A DNA stretch of 64,000 nt from Shimia ponticola (GTDB taxonomy: Bacteria; Pseudomonadota; Alphaproteobacteria; Rhodobacterales; Rhodobacteraceae), in contig NZ_VCDK01000006.1 of NCBI RefSeq assembly GCF_007995215.1, forward strand, positions 310,001 to 374,000. The letters are read 5' to 3'. The notes beneath the pieces were generated by a model, which saw only the letters and a program-made list of their open reading frames with translations, was not told the DNA's origin and ran no database searches. Position 1 is the first letter of the stretch; every line of letters starts with the position of its first letter. This document shows positions 34,763-42,522 of the stretch, piece after piece. Both the position numbers and the translations under genes were made by a program.

Positions 34763-36007
34763 ATGCGTGCCGCAACGCTTGCCATTGACTTTGGGACATC
34801 GAATTCGGCCTGCGCCGTGTTTCAGGATGGGCAAATTCGGCGGCTCGCCATTGAGGGGCACTCCGACACGCTGCCAACGGCTGTGTTCTTTCCATCCAAG
34901 GGGCGGATGCAGATCGGGCAGGCGGCCTCTGACGCGCTGATCGACGGAGAAGAAGGCCGCTATATGCGGGCGCTGAAATCCGTGCTGGGAACACCGCTTG
35001 CCCACGAACCGCGCGTTCTGGGCGGAAAACGTCAAACTATTCTGGATGTCACTGCGGCGTTTCTGCGAGAAGTAAAGGAGCGAGCAGAGGCAGCGACGGG
35101 GATGGTGTTTACATCGGCCCTTTCCGGGCGTCCGGTTCGGTTCCATTCCGCTGATGCCGGGCGGAATGCGCAAGCCGAAACCGATTTGCGTGCCTGCTAT
35201 GCCGCTGCAGGTTTTGCGACTGTCGACTTCCTTCCCGAACCAGAAGCTGCTGCGCGGGCCTGCCAAGGCATGGGTAATCAGAACGGATTGGGGCTCATCG
35301 TTGATATCGGGGGCGGGACGTCTGACTTTTCCATCTTTGAAAGCGCCGACGGCAGCCCGCGTATCGTTGCGACCTACGGGGTGCGTCTGGGTGGGACGGA
35401 TTTTGACCATCTGGTGTCGATGGATCGTGCGATGCCGGCGCTTGGTCTCGGCTCAATGCTGCGCCGTGAGATGGGCGAGGGGCTATTGCCTGTGCCGAAG
35501 GCACCGTATCTCGACCTGTCGAGTTGGTCGAAGATACCTTTTGTTTATGCCCCGGACACCCGGCGCATGGTGCGTGATATGGCGCGGCTGGCTGAAGATG
35601 CCGTGGCCATGCGCCGGTTTGAAACGGTTCTGGACGAAGAGCTTGGCCATGACATCGCCTTCGCGGTTGAGGCCGGAAAGATCGCTGTGAACACCTCGCC
35701 CGAGGCGTCGATCGACCTTGGTCTGGTCGAAAAAGGACTGCGCATCGGCGTGACGGCGGCCCAACTCAATGACGCGTTGCGGGCGCCCAAGGCACAGATG
35801 ATCGAGGCAATCACCCAGACCCTCTCCGTCGCTGGCATTGGCGCGGATCGCATCACGCGCGTCATCCTTGTCGGCGGCTCCAGCTTGATGGGAATGGTTT
35901 CAGACGCGGTGGTGGCGACCTGTCCTGACGCGGCCGTTCTGCGTTCGGAGGCGTTTACGGCTGTGATTGATGGGTTGGCCCTCACCAGCGCAGACGGCAT
36001 CCTTTAA
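34763..36007 (+). CDS. Hsp70-family protein (YegD-like)
   Basis: 414 residues. The actin-like ATPase motifs are present: AIDFGTSNSACAVF (phosphate 1), VDIGGGTSDFSIF (phosphate 2) and VILVGGSSLMGMV (adenosine). The Hsp70 peptide-binding domain and C-terminal lid are missing, as in YegD. Role unknown. GGGAGCC precedes the ATG. Confidence 0.88.
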   Translation: MRAATLAIDFGTSNSACAVFQDGQIRRLAIEGHSDTLPTAVFFPSKGRMQIGQAASDALIDGEEGRYMRALKSVLGTPLAHEPRVLGGKRQTILDVTAAFLREVKERAEAATGMVFTSALSGRPVRFHSADAGRNAQAETDLRACYAAAGFATVDFLPEPEAAARACQGMGNQNGLGLIVDIGGGTSDFSIFESADGSPRIVATYGVRLGGTDFDHLVSMDRAMPALGLGSMLRREMGEGLLPVPKAPYLDLSSWSKIPFVYAPDTRRMVRDMARLAEDAVAMRRFETVLDEELGHDIAFAVEAGKIAVNTSPEASIDLGLVEKGLRIGVTAAQLNDALRAPKAQMIEAITQTLSVAGIGADRITRVILVGGSSLMGMVSDAVVATCPDAAVLRSEAFTAVIDGLALTSADGIL

Positions 36008-36030
36008 TCGACCCGCCGCGTTAACGAAGG

Positions 36031-36045
36031 TTAACAAATCGTTAA
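36031..36045 (+). promoter_or_regulatory. Possible CtrA-binding box
   Basis: TTAA-N7-TTAA (TTAACAAATCGTTAA), matching the full CtrA recognition pattern; a third TTAAC lies at 36021. It is 20 bases before the start of the small gene at 36065, in a gap that has little other structure. Confidence 0.5.
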
Positions 36046-36064
36046 TTGCACCCATATAAAGAGC

Positions 36065-36460
36065 ATGGGTGAGTTGGGTTACGCGGCAATTCTTTGCATT
36101 TTGATGCTGGGCGGTGAGACTGAAGTCACCCATGCCTATTCTGCAGCATATGACGTTCATCGCATTCGCACCGATTGCGAGACCTCAGACCAGGTGATCG
36201 AAGTCGGGATGGACAAGCGGTCATCGCTGGACAGTTTGCAGCAGGTTCTGTTTGCCGCCGAGATCACCCAAAAGTCACCCAAGATCGTGATGATCGACAC
36301 CGACGGTCGCTTCGGCCCCTATGAAACGCGTGTCAGCACGGCTGCGCGACGGGCGGGGGTGGACTTTGAGATTATTCCAAAGGACGCGCTGATCAGATGG
36401 CAGATGACGTCCTGGTTGCGATCTTATGATGCGGCCTCCGTTGCGTTGAGCGGATCGTAA
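36065..36460 (+). CDS. Uncharacterised small protein
   Basis: 131 residues. A hydrophobic N-terminus (MGELGYAAILCILMLGG) may be a weak signal or anchor. Later segments (IVMIDTDGRFGPYETRVSTAARRAGVDFEIIPKDALIRWQMTSWLRSY) look like an ordered alpha/beta fold. I do not recognise the family. TATAAA lies at 36055-36060 and a CtrA-type box just upstream, so it may be cell-cycle or motility/competence regulated. It is convergent with dinB. Confidence 0.7.
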   Translation: MGELGYAAILCILMLGGETEVTHAYSAAYDVHRIRTDCETSDQVIEVGMDKRSSLDSLQQVLFAAEITQKSPKIVMIDTDGRFGPYETRVSTAARRAGVDFEIIPKDALIRWQMTSWLRSYDAASVALSGS

Positions 36461-36463
36461 GAA

Positions 36464-37717
36464 TTAGCGCAGCGCACGTCCTTTTAGAATCGCATCGGCT
36501 CCGAATTTCTGGCGGATCACGTCGGTGGCGCGTTCGGCCTGTGCCCGCTTACCAGCGTCCGGGTCCAGAAGGTCGCCATAGCTGGTGGCGTCGGCGGCCT
36601 TTGAGATGTCGGACAACCCCACACCAAGCAAACGATAGGCGCTGTCATGGTTGACCTGATCAAAGAGGTCACGGGCGGTGCGATAGATGCGGTCGGCAAT
36701 CTGTGTTGGATCATGCAGCGACACGCGGCGGGTGATCAGTGTGTGGTTCGCGCGTTTCAGTTTCAAGGTGACGACGCGGCCCATCAGACCCTTGGCTTTG
36801 GCCCGGTCTGATACTTTTTCCGACATGCGCCAGATATGCCCATCCAGAATGTCAGGGTCAGATGTGTCGGAGGCGAAGGTCGTTTCGTTCGAGATGGATT
36901 TCATGCGCGGATCGCGCGCGACACGGCGGCTGTCCTGGCCGCGAGCCAGTCGATAAAGCCTGTCGCCCATCGACCCGAAACGTGCATGCAGATCTTGTTG
37001 ATCCCATCGGAGGAGATCGGAAAAGGTGCGAATGCCCGCCTTGTCGAGCGCCGACTGCGTGGCCTGACCGACACCCCAAATCAGGCGCACAGGTTTATCA
37101 TGGAGAAACTCTGCGGTCTGGGCTTTGCCGATCACCGAAAACCCGCGCGGTTTGTCGAGATCGGAGGCAACCTTGGCCAAGAATTTGTTGTGGCTCAGCC
37201 CGATGGAGCCGGTCAGCCTCAACTCGTTCTTCATCCGCAGGATCAGACGCCCGAGCATCACGGCCGGAGGTGCGCCATGCAGGCGGGCGGTTCCGGTCAG
37301 ATCCATGAAGGCTTCGTCCAGTGAAAGCGGTTCGATGGACGGCGTCATTTCCTCCATCATCTGGCGGATCGCGCGACTGGCCTCTTCGTAGGCGGGGAAG
37401 CGGGGCTTGACGATCACGGCCTCAGGGCAGAGCTTGAGAGCTTGAAACATGGGCATGGCGGATTTCACGCCCCTGATGCGAGCGACATAGCAAGCAGTGG
37501 AGACGACACCGCGACGGCCGCCACCAATGATTACGGGTTTATCGGCCAGATCGGGATTGTCGCGCTTTTCGACCGAGGCATAGAACGCATCGCAGTCCAT
37601 ATGCGCGATGGACAAATCAAACAGTTCCGGATGCGAAATGGTGCGAGGCGAGCGGCAGGATGGACACCGCACGCCATCGTCATATTGGTGCAGACAGTCT
37701 CGGCAGAGGGCAGGCAT
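36464..37717 (-). CDS. dinB: DNA polymerase IV with N-terminal zinc ribbon
   Basis: 417 residues. A short N-terminal Cys4 motif (CRDC-x9-CPSC) precedes the Y-family core: IAHMDCDAFYASVEKRDNP (metal site), GGGRRGVVSTACYVARIRGVKSAMPM, LSLDEAFMDLTG (second metal site), and the little-finger domain. There is no obvious C-terminal clamp-binding QLxLF; the end reads KFGADAILKGRALR. The zinc-ribbon form is common in alphaproteobacteria. The enzyme copies damaged DNA with low fidelity. No LexA box was identified in the upstream bases I checked. Confidence 0.94.
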   Translation of the reverse strand: MPALCRDCLHQYDDGVRCPSCRSPRTISHPELFDLSIAHMDCDAFYASVEKRDNPDLADKPVIIGGGRRGVVSTACYVARIRGVKSAMPMFQALKLCPEAVIVKPRFPAYEEASRAIRQMMEEMTPSIEPLSLDEAFMDLTGTARLHGAPPAVMLGRLILRMKNELRLTGSIGLSHNKFLAKVASDLDKPRGFSVIGKAQTAEFLHDKPVRLIWGVGQATQSALDKAGIRTFSDLLRWDQQDLHARFGSMGDRLYRLARGQDSRRVARDPRMKSISNETTFASDTSDPDILDGHIWRMSEKVSDRAKAKGLMGRVVTLKLKRANHTLITRRVSLHDPTQIADRIYRTARDLFDQVNHDSAYRLLGVGLSDISKAADATSYGDLLDPDAGKRAQAERATDVIRQKFGADAILKGRALR

Positions 37718-37760
37718 GGCGCTAGGGTATCACAGGGCAGCTCGGGCGGATATGGCAGGA

Positions 37761-37794
37761 GCCTCCGGCGGGAGTTTTTGTGGAAAGATGAAGA
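37761..37794 (+). repeat. Recurrent intergenic motif, copy 3
   Basis: GCCTCCGGCGGGAGTTTTTG then TGGAAAGATGAAGA. The ATG of this copy (37788) is the probable start codon of the Nudix gene, so the repeat supplies that gene's leader and start. Confidence 0.7.
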
Positions 37795-38204
37795 ACAGGA
37801 CTGAGTTTCACGGGGCGAAGGTGGCGCTGTTTGTTGGGGATGATCTGGTTGTTTATCTGCGCGATGACAAGCCAGGTATTCCATGGCCGGGCTGGTGGGA
37901 TTTCCCCGGCGGGGGACGGGAAGGGGAAGAAACCCCGCAGGAGACTGTAATCCGCGAGACATGGGAAGAATTTGCGCTGACACTGCAACCAAGTGATTTG
38001 GTCTACGCAAAACCTTATGACCCGGCCCCCGACAAACGTGTCTGGTTCTTTGCAGCGCGGTTGCCGCGAGATCGTGCGCGAGAGATTCGATTTGGAGACG
38101 AAGGTCAGCAGTGGGCGCTGTGGTCACAACAGCGGTTTCTGGGTGATCCGCGTGCGGTTCCGGTGCTGAAAGATCGTCTTATTCACTATCTATTTGAAAA
38201 GTAG
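37788..38204 (+). CDS. Nudix hydrolase
   Basis: 138 residues. The Nudix box reads GGGREGEETPQETVIRETWEE followed by FAL; REtwEE is intact but the Gly after the second E-E-x is Ala. Such enzymes cleave nucleoside diphosphates linked to another group; the substrate is not evident. The start lies inside the recurrent intergenic motif (GGAAAG before ATG). It is followed by the promoter and glycine riboswitch of the next gene. Confidence 0.85.
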   Translation: MKNRTEFHGAKVALFVGDDLVVYLRDDKPGIPWPGWWDFPGGGREGEETPQETVIRETWEEFALTLQPSDLVYAKPYDPAPDKRVWFFAARLPRDRAREIRFGDEGQQWALWSQQRFLGDPRAVPVLKDRLIHYLFEK

Positions 38205-38238
38205 ATGTGAATTTGTGATCACGTTTGCGGAAAAATTG

Positions 38239-38267
38239 TTGATCGGGATGGGCTTTGGGCGTATGTT
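38239..38267 (+). promoter_or_regulatory. Sigma-70 promoter of the riboswitch transcript
   Basis: TTGATC (38239-38244), 17 bases, TATGTT (38262-38267), placing the transcription start just before the first aptamer helix at 38281. Confidence 0.65.
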
Positions 38268-38280
38268 TCCGATACGAAAC

Positions 38281-38460
38281 ACGTCCGCCGGGAGAGCGCG
38301 GAGGTCCGCCGCCGAAGGAGCAACCGCCCCGGTAAACTCTCAGGCAAAGGGACCGGAGGACGTGCAACACTCCGGAGAACCACGCCAAGGCGCGTGTACC
38401 GAAGGCGAAAGTGTGATCACATCTTGTGGCTGCGCGAAACGCTCAGGTTAGGGACGGAGG
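38281..38460 (+). ncRNA. Tandem glycine riboswitch
   Basis: Two glycine aptamers in series. Aptamer 1 (38281-38363) has the closing helix ACGTCC/GGACGT and the conserved CCGGGAGAG, GCCGAAGGAGCAA and ACTCTCAGGCAAAGGGAC. Aptamer 2 (38368-38460) has CTCCGGAGA, ACCGAAGG, GCTCAGG and GGGACGGAG. Glycine riboswitches usually turn on the glycine cleavage operon; here the next gene is a D-amino-acid dehydrogenase-like flavoprotein 50 bases downstream. The linker up to the start codon (38461-38509) is G-rich and contains AGAAGAGGA as the ribosome site. Confidence 0.93.
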
Positions 38461-38509
38461 GGGCAAGGGACCCGGAGCAGGCGCTTCGGATGAGAAGAGG
38501 ACCCTTGCC

Positions 38510-39751
38510 ATGACCCATATTGCTGTCATCGGCGCCGGAATCACCGGCATCACCACGGCTTTCCAACTGCATCAGCGCGGCTTTGATGTAACGGTCATCG
38601 ACCGGCAGCGCTATGCCGGGATGGAGACCTCCTTTGCCAATGGCGGCCAGCTGAGCGCATCGAACGCAGAGGTCTGGAATAGCTGGAGCACAGTTCTGAA
38701 AGGGATCAAATGGATGGCGCGCAACGATGCGCCGCTGTTGATGTCGCCGAAACCGAGCTGGCACAAAATCAGCTGGATGGCCGAGTTTCTCGCCAATATT
38801 CCGCGCTACCGGAGCCACACCGTTCAAACGGCTGCAATGGCGATTGCGGCGCGCAAGACCTTTCACGAGATGGCTGAGCTTGCCGGGATCGACTTTGACC
38901 ATAGCCCGGCGGGTATTTTGCATTTCTATGAAACGGAACGTGACTTGAAGGCCGCCGCGGGGGTGACCGAATTGCTGCGCCAAGGCGGATTGGAGAGGCG
39001 TGCGGTGTCGCCCGAGGAAATCCGCAAGATTGAACCCACGCTGACCGGCAACATTCTGGGTGGGTACTATACGCAGTCGGATACGACCGGCGACATTCAC
39101 AAATATTCCGTTGGCTTGGCGGAGTGGCTTGAGCGGCAAGGGGTGACCTTTGCCTATGGGCACCGCGTCGAAGCCGTGCGCGCCAAAGGCGATCATGTCG
39201 AGATTGACACCGATACAACGCAGCGCTTTGACGGTGTCGTGGTGGCGGCAGGCGTTGGCTCGCGCGGGTTGGCGCAGCAACTGGGCGACCGTGTGAACAT
39301 CTACCCTGTCAAAGGCTACTCAATCACCGTGCATTTGCCCGATGAGGCAAGCCGCGCTGGCGCACCGCAAGTGAGCTTGTTGGATGATGCGGCCAAGATC
39401 GTGACATCGCGGCTGGGCGCGGACCGTTTCCGCGTAGCCGGGACCGCAGAATTCAACGGCGAAAACCGCGACATCCGGGCAGACCGGGTGCAACCGCTTG
39501 TCGATTGGGTCGAACGCTATTTCCCGAATGTTTCGACCGAGCATGTAGTGCCGTGGGCAGGCCTGCGGCCAATGATGCCGTCGATGATGCCGCGCGTCGG
39601 TCGCGGACGTCATCCGCGCGTGTTTTACAACACCGGGCACGGCCACCTTGGCTGGACGCTGTCTGCTGCGACGGCCGAGATGGTGGCAGGCCATGTCGCA
39701 AAAGCCTACCGGCCCCAGTCGGTCAAGATTGGCGGGTCGATGCTTGCCTGA
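38510..39751 (+). CDS. D-amino-acid dehydrogenase-like FAD oxidoreductase under glycine control
   Basis: 413 residues. FAD-binding motif IAVIGAGITGITTAFQLHQRGFDVTVID at the N-terminus; the DAO family features TSFANGGQLS, KPSWHKISWM and the C-terminal PWAGLRPMMPSMMPRVGRG...FYNTGHGHLGWTLS resemble DadA. Known members oxidatively deaminate D-amino acids or glycine. The riboswitch suggests that glycine, or a compound converted to it, is the physiological substrate, but this is inference. The next gene is convergent, so it is a single-gene transcript. Confidence 0.88.
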   Translation: MTHIAVIGAGITGITTAFQLHQRGFDVTVIDRQRYAGMETSFANGGQLSASNAEVWNSWSTVLKGIKWMARNDAPLLMSPKPSWHKISWMAEFLANIPRYRSHTVQTAAMAIAARKTFHEMAELAGIDFDHSPAGILHFYETERDLKAAAGVTELLRQGGLERRAVSPEEIRKIEPTLTGNILGGYYTQSDTTGDIHKYSVGLAEWLERQGVTFAYGHRVEAVRAKGDHVEIDTDTTQRFDGVVVAAGVGSRGLAQQLGDRVNIYPVKGYSITVHLPDEASRAGAPQVSLLDDAAKIVTSRLGADRFRVAGTAEFNGENRDIRADRVQPLVDWVERYFPNVSTEHVVPWAGLRPMMPSMMPRVGRGRHPRVFYNTGHGHLGWTLSAATAEMVAGHVAKAYRPQSVKIGGSMLA

Positions 39752-39754
39752 CGT

Positions 39755-40627
39755 TTAGCTCGCTGGCTTTGCGGGCTGGCGGCGCAGGAACAGGAAAATC
39801 GCCGGGATCGTCACAAGGTACATGGTGATCCCGTAGACACCTGACGCTAGGCCATAGGGGCTGAGCGCGGTGGTCGTGATCAAGGACGCGACGGTGATCC
39901 CAAGCGTGCCGTTTTGGACGCCCGCCTCAATAGCGATGGCTGCGCTTTCGGCGCTGTCGAGGCCTGCTGCGCGGGCAAGTCCGACTCCCAAGCCCAACAT
40001 GACGATGTTGAGACCGATGAGCAGCGGACCCATGGTCGCAAGGTTGTCGATGAAAAGCGACCAATTGGCGGCAAGGGCCGCAAGAATGATGATAACAAAG
40101 AGCGCAGCGGCAATGCGGTAGAGCAGGGTTTCGATGGCCAGCGCCGTCGCGTTCAGAAAGCGGCGAAAAAGAACGCCGATCAGCACCGGAACCGCGGTGA
40201 TGGCAAACATCGTCAGCGAGAGGGTTGTGACATCGATATCCGGAGCCGAGGTGCCTTCGAAGTAATCGGCGCTGAAGTCCAAAAGCAGCGGTAAGGTGAA
40301 AGCGGTTGTCAGGCTGATGACTGCGGTCAGCGAAATCGAAAGCGCGACAGACCCGTTTGCCAGTCGGGTCAAAAGGTTCGAGGTCACGCCGCCCGGACAG
40401 AAGGCAAGGATCATAACGCCGACAGCGAGAGCGCCTTGCAAGGGCAGGATGTGGAGCAGCGCAAATGCGGTGAGCGGCAGCAGGATGAGCTGCGCCACAG
40501 CCCCAATCAGGAATGCCTTTGGTCGCGTCGCGACACGTGCAAAATCGGCAAAAGTGAGCCCGACGCCCAACGAGAACATGATGAATGCCAGCGATAGCGG
40601 CAGTCCCACGGTCAGCAACAACTCCAT
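39755..40627 (-). CDS. Bile acid:sodium symporter (BASS) family transporter
   Basis: 290 residues with about nine to ten helices. BASS features are FIMFSLGVGLTFADFARVATRPKAFLIGAVAQLILLPLTAF, AFCPGGVTSNLLTRLANGSVALSISLTAV (crossover region with G-G-V-T-S-N) and AIEAGVQNGTLGITVAS (second crossover). GGAGGGG precedes the ATG. The substrate is unknown; plant and bacterial members carry organic or keto acids with sodium. It is convergent with the flavoprotein gene and separate from pyrF by 54 bases. Confidence 0.88.
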   Translation of the reverse strand: MELLLTVGLPLSLAFIMFSLGVGLTFADFARVATRPKAFLIGAVAQLILLPLTAFALLHILPLQGALAVGVMILAFCPGGVTSNLLTRLANGSVALSISLTAVISLTTAFTLPLLLDFSADYFEGTSAPDIDVTTLSLTMFAITAVPVLIGVLFRRFLNATALAIETLLYRIAAALFVIIILAALAANWSLFIDNLATMGPLLIGLNIVMLGLGVGLARAAGLDSAESAAIAIEAGVQNGTLGITVASLITTTALSPYGLASGVYGITMYLVTIPAIFLFLRRQPAKPAS

Positions 40628-40681
40628 CGACCCCTCCTGTTTTCCAAGAGGGGGCCGGGTTTTTGGCGGAAAGGCAAGTGT

Positions 40682-41419
40682 TTAGTGGTTGCGCAGTGCG
40701 GCCTGCGGAGAGGCGAGTTCGGCCAAAATCGCCTCGGCCGCGTCTGACGGGCTTGGTGCGGCCCAGATTGGGCGTCCGACAACCACGTGGTCTGCGCCGT
40801 TGGCAATAGCTTCTGCTGGCGTCGCGACACGCTTTTGATCGCCAAGGTCAGAGCCGACGGGGCGCACGCCGGGGGTGACGATCAAACGATCGTTGGCCTC
40901 TGGCAGGGCGCGGATCAGCGCGGCTTCGTTCGGTGATGCAATGACACCGTCTGCCCCTGCGTCGAATGCACGACCTGCACGTTCGGTCACCAGATCCGGG
41001 ATGGCCCCATCCTTGATCACCGACGCATCCAAATCATCGCGGTCGAGTGATGTCAGGATCGTGACGGCTAGAATTTTAAGCTCGCTATCTGCGGCACCTG
41101 CTTTGGCGGCGCGCACCACATGCGGGTCGCCATGGACCGTGAGGAAATCAAGATCGAATTGGGCCAGCCCGCGGACGGCGGCTTCGATCGTTGCGCCGAT
41201 ATCGAACAGCTTCATATCCAGAAAGATGCGCTTGCCGTGTTCGGCCTTCAGCTCATTGGCAAGCGCGAGACCACCACCGGTGAGCATTCCAAGCCCGATC
41301 TTGTAAAATGAAACAGAGTCTCCAAGCTGTCCGGCCAGTTCCAACCCGGCAAGCGCGTTGGGAACGTCCATCGCCACGATCAGGCGGTCGTCTGCGGTGC
41401 GTTCGTGGGGCTTGGTCAT
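40682..41419 (-). CDS. pyrF: Orotidine 5'-phosphate decarboxylase
   Basis: 245 residues. The TIM-barrel motifs are IVAMDVPN (first Asp), FLDMKLFDIGATIEAAV (the D-x-K-x-x-D-I catalytic tetrad), and VTPGVRP with VVVGRPIWAA at the end (phosphate). It makes UMP in de novo pyrimidine synthesis. GGAGACTTCCG precedes the ATG. It is not next to other pyr genes in this window. Confidence 0.95.
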   Translation of the reverse strand: MTKPHERTADDRLIVAMDVPNALAGLELAGQLGDSVSFYKIGLGMLTGGGLALANELKAEHGKRIFLDMKLFDIGATIEAAVRGLAQFDLDFLTVHGDPHVVRAAKAGAADSELKILAVTILTSLDRDDLDASVIKDGAIPDLVTERAGRAFDAGADGVIASPNEAALIRALPEANDRLIVTPGVRPVGSDLGDQKRVATPAEAIANGADHVVVGRPIWAAPSPSDAAEAILAELASPQAALRNH

Positions 41420-41500
41420 CGGAAGTCTCCTGCGGAGTGGCGCTGATCGATGACCTAGTCGGGCTGTGATCTGTTGTAAATGAGCGTGTTGGGAGGCAAA

Positions 41501-41779
41501 TCAGGCGGCACAGGCGTTGCGCAGCGGGTTCATGCCTTTGGCAAAGCTGAGCCGCTCGGTGCCAGAGCGAATTTCCGGCATGCGCCGTAACTGGCGGATT
41601 GCATCGCTGATCAAAAGCGCGTCGGGGCGGATCCGCTTGGATAGACGCGTGTGGCAGTCCATACAGATTTGACGAGACTTTCCAGCGCGCGTGCGGATCG
41701 AGAATGTCACTTTGCCAACGACCGATGTGCCATCTTCGCTGATGCGCTGGGATTGGATGATAATGTCCAGGATATGCAT
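41501..41779 (-). CDS. Uncharacterised small protein with a CxxC motif
   Basis: 92 residues, basic, no membrane segment, with CMDCH at residues 39-43. The N-terminus alternates hydrophobic and polar residues (ILDIIIQSQRISEDGTSVVGKVTFSIRTRAG), suggesting beta strands. A perfect hairpin lies just upstream of the ATG and may control its translation. It is the last of three short minus-strand genes (42265 to 41501). I do not recognise the family. Confidence 0.6.
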   Translation of the reverse strand: MHILDIIIQSQRISEDGTSVVGKVTFSIRTRAGKSRQICMDCHTRLSKRIRPDALLISDAIRQLRRMPEIRSGTERLSFAKGMNPLRNACAA

Positions 41780-41782
41780 GAA

Positions 41783-41808
41783 GTGCCCCCGCGTGATTAT
41801 GGGGGCAC
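41783..41808 (-). other. Hairpin directly before the small CxxC gene
   Basis: GTGCCCCC (41783-41790) and GGGGGCAC (41801-41808) form a perfect 8-bp stem with a 10-base loop. On the minus strand it ends three bases before the ATG at 41779 and would mask the GGGGG that could serve as a ribosome site. Confidence 0.6.
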
Positions 41809-41847
41809 TTTGGATCGCAGTGGTTTAAATTGCGGTTAAACGGCGTG

Positions 41848-42084
41848 CTAAGCTGCCAAAGCCATGTTGTCGGATCGGCGTAAGAGCGTAGCGACGCGGC
41901 TTGCCTCATTGATCAGTTTTTGGCGCAATCCTCGTGTCCGCCGCGCGGGCACGGAGGCCAACACGGTTTCAACAACCGGCGGCAAAGCGGGATGATATTG
42001 CATGCGCAGGGTCACGACGGCTTCTACACGGCCAAAATCGCGGTCGCGTGTCACCTTGTGAAAAATGGCGTTGCGAATTTCCAT
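41848..42084 (-). CDS. Uncharacterised small protein
   Basis: 78 residues starting MEIRNAIFHKVTRDRDFGRVEAVVTLRMQYHP. The first half looks beta-rich, the second is a basic helix (RRTRGLRQKLINEASRVATLL). It starts four bases after the stop of the 58-residue gene, so both are translated from one transcript. No family recognised. Confidence 0.6.
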   Translation of the reverse strand: MEIRNAIFHKVTRDRDFGRVEAVVTLRMQYHPALPPVVETVLASVPARRTRGLRQKLINEASRVATLLRRSDNMALAA

Positions 42085-42088
42085 GGGC

Positions 42089-42265
42089 TTATGCCTCGGC
42101 TCGGGTTTTCAGGGCGGTGACGACCTGACCGGGTGTCCAGTTTCGGTGGCCTTCCACTTTGACACGGGTATTCCAGAGGGGGCGTGGTCCGGTCAGCGTG
42201 ACGGTCCCTTTGTAGATGCCTGCTGATGGGTCGAAAGAAATATCGAAAACGCGAACAGCTTTCAT
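42089..42265 (-). CDS. Uncharacterised 58-residue protein
   Basis: The frame reads MKAVRVFDISFDPSAGIYKG and then continues TVTLTGPRPLWNTRVKVEGHRNWTPGQVVTALKTRAEA before TAA. GGAGGT lies seven bases before the ATG, the best ribosome site of the three-gene group. The even strand pattern (KAVRVFDISF, YKGTVTLTG, RVKVEG) suggests a small beta protein. No family recognised. Confidence 0.65.
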   Translation of the reverse strand: MKAVRVFDISFDPSAGIYKGTVTLTGPRPLWNTRVKVEGHRNWTPGQVVTALKTRAEA

Positions 42266-42418
42266 GGCGTGACCTCCTGCTCATAAGTTAATGATCACAC
42301 AACAAAGTTGGGAGGCGTTTGTTCCATTTACATCGGGGAATCACGGTGACGTGTTCCCCGCGTCAACTCGGGTTTCCGGTGCGTCGGCGTGTGTCGGGCA
42401 GAAATAGGGTGTTGCATA

Positions 42419-42448
42419 CTTGCAGCAGTGCGGCACCATACCCATTTA
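42419..42448 (+). promoter_or_regulatory. Predicted heat-shock (RpoH) promoter of clpB
   Basis: CTTG (42419-42422) is followed 18 bases later by CCCATTTA (42441-42448), resembling the CTTG / CCCATNT elements of sigma-32-type promoters. The clpB ATG is 75 bases downstream. Confidence 0.45.
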
Positions 42449-42522
42449 TCTTCCGAGGCCTAAACAGGTGTGCTGCAAGAGCAGGCATCCAAAACAAGGG
42501 CGCTTACGAGAAGGAGAGACCG

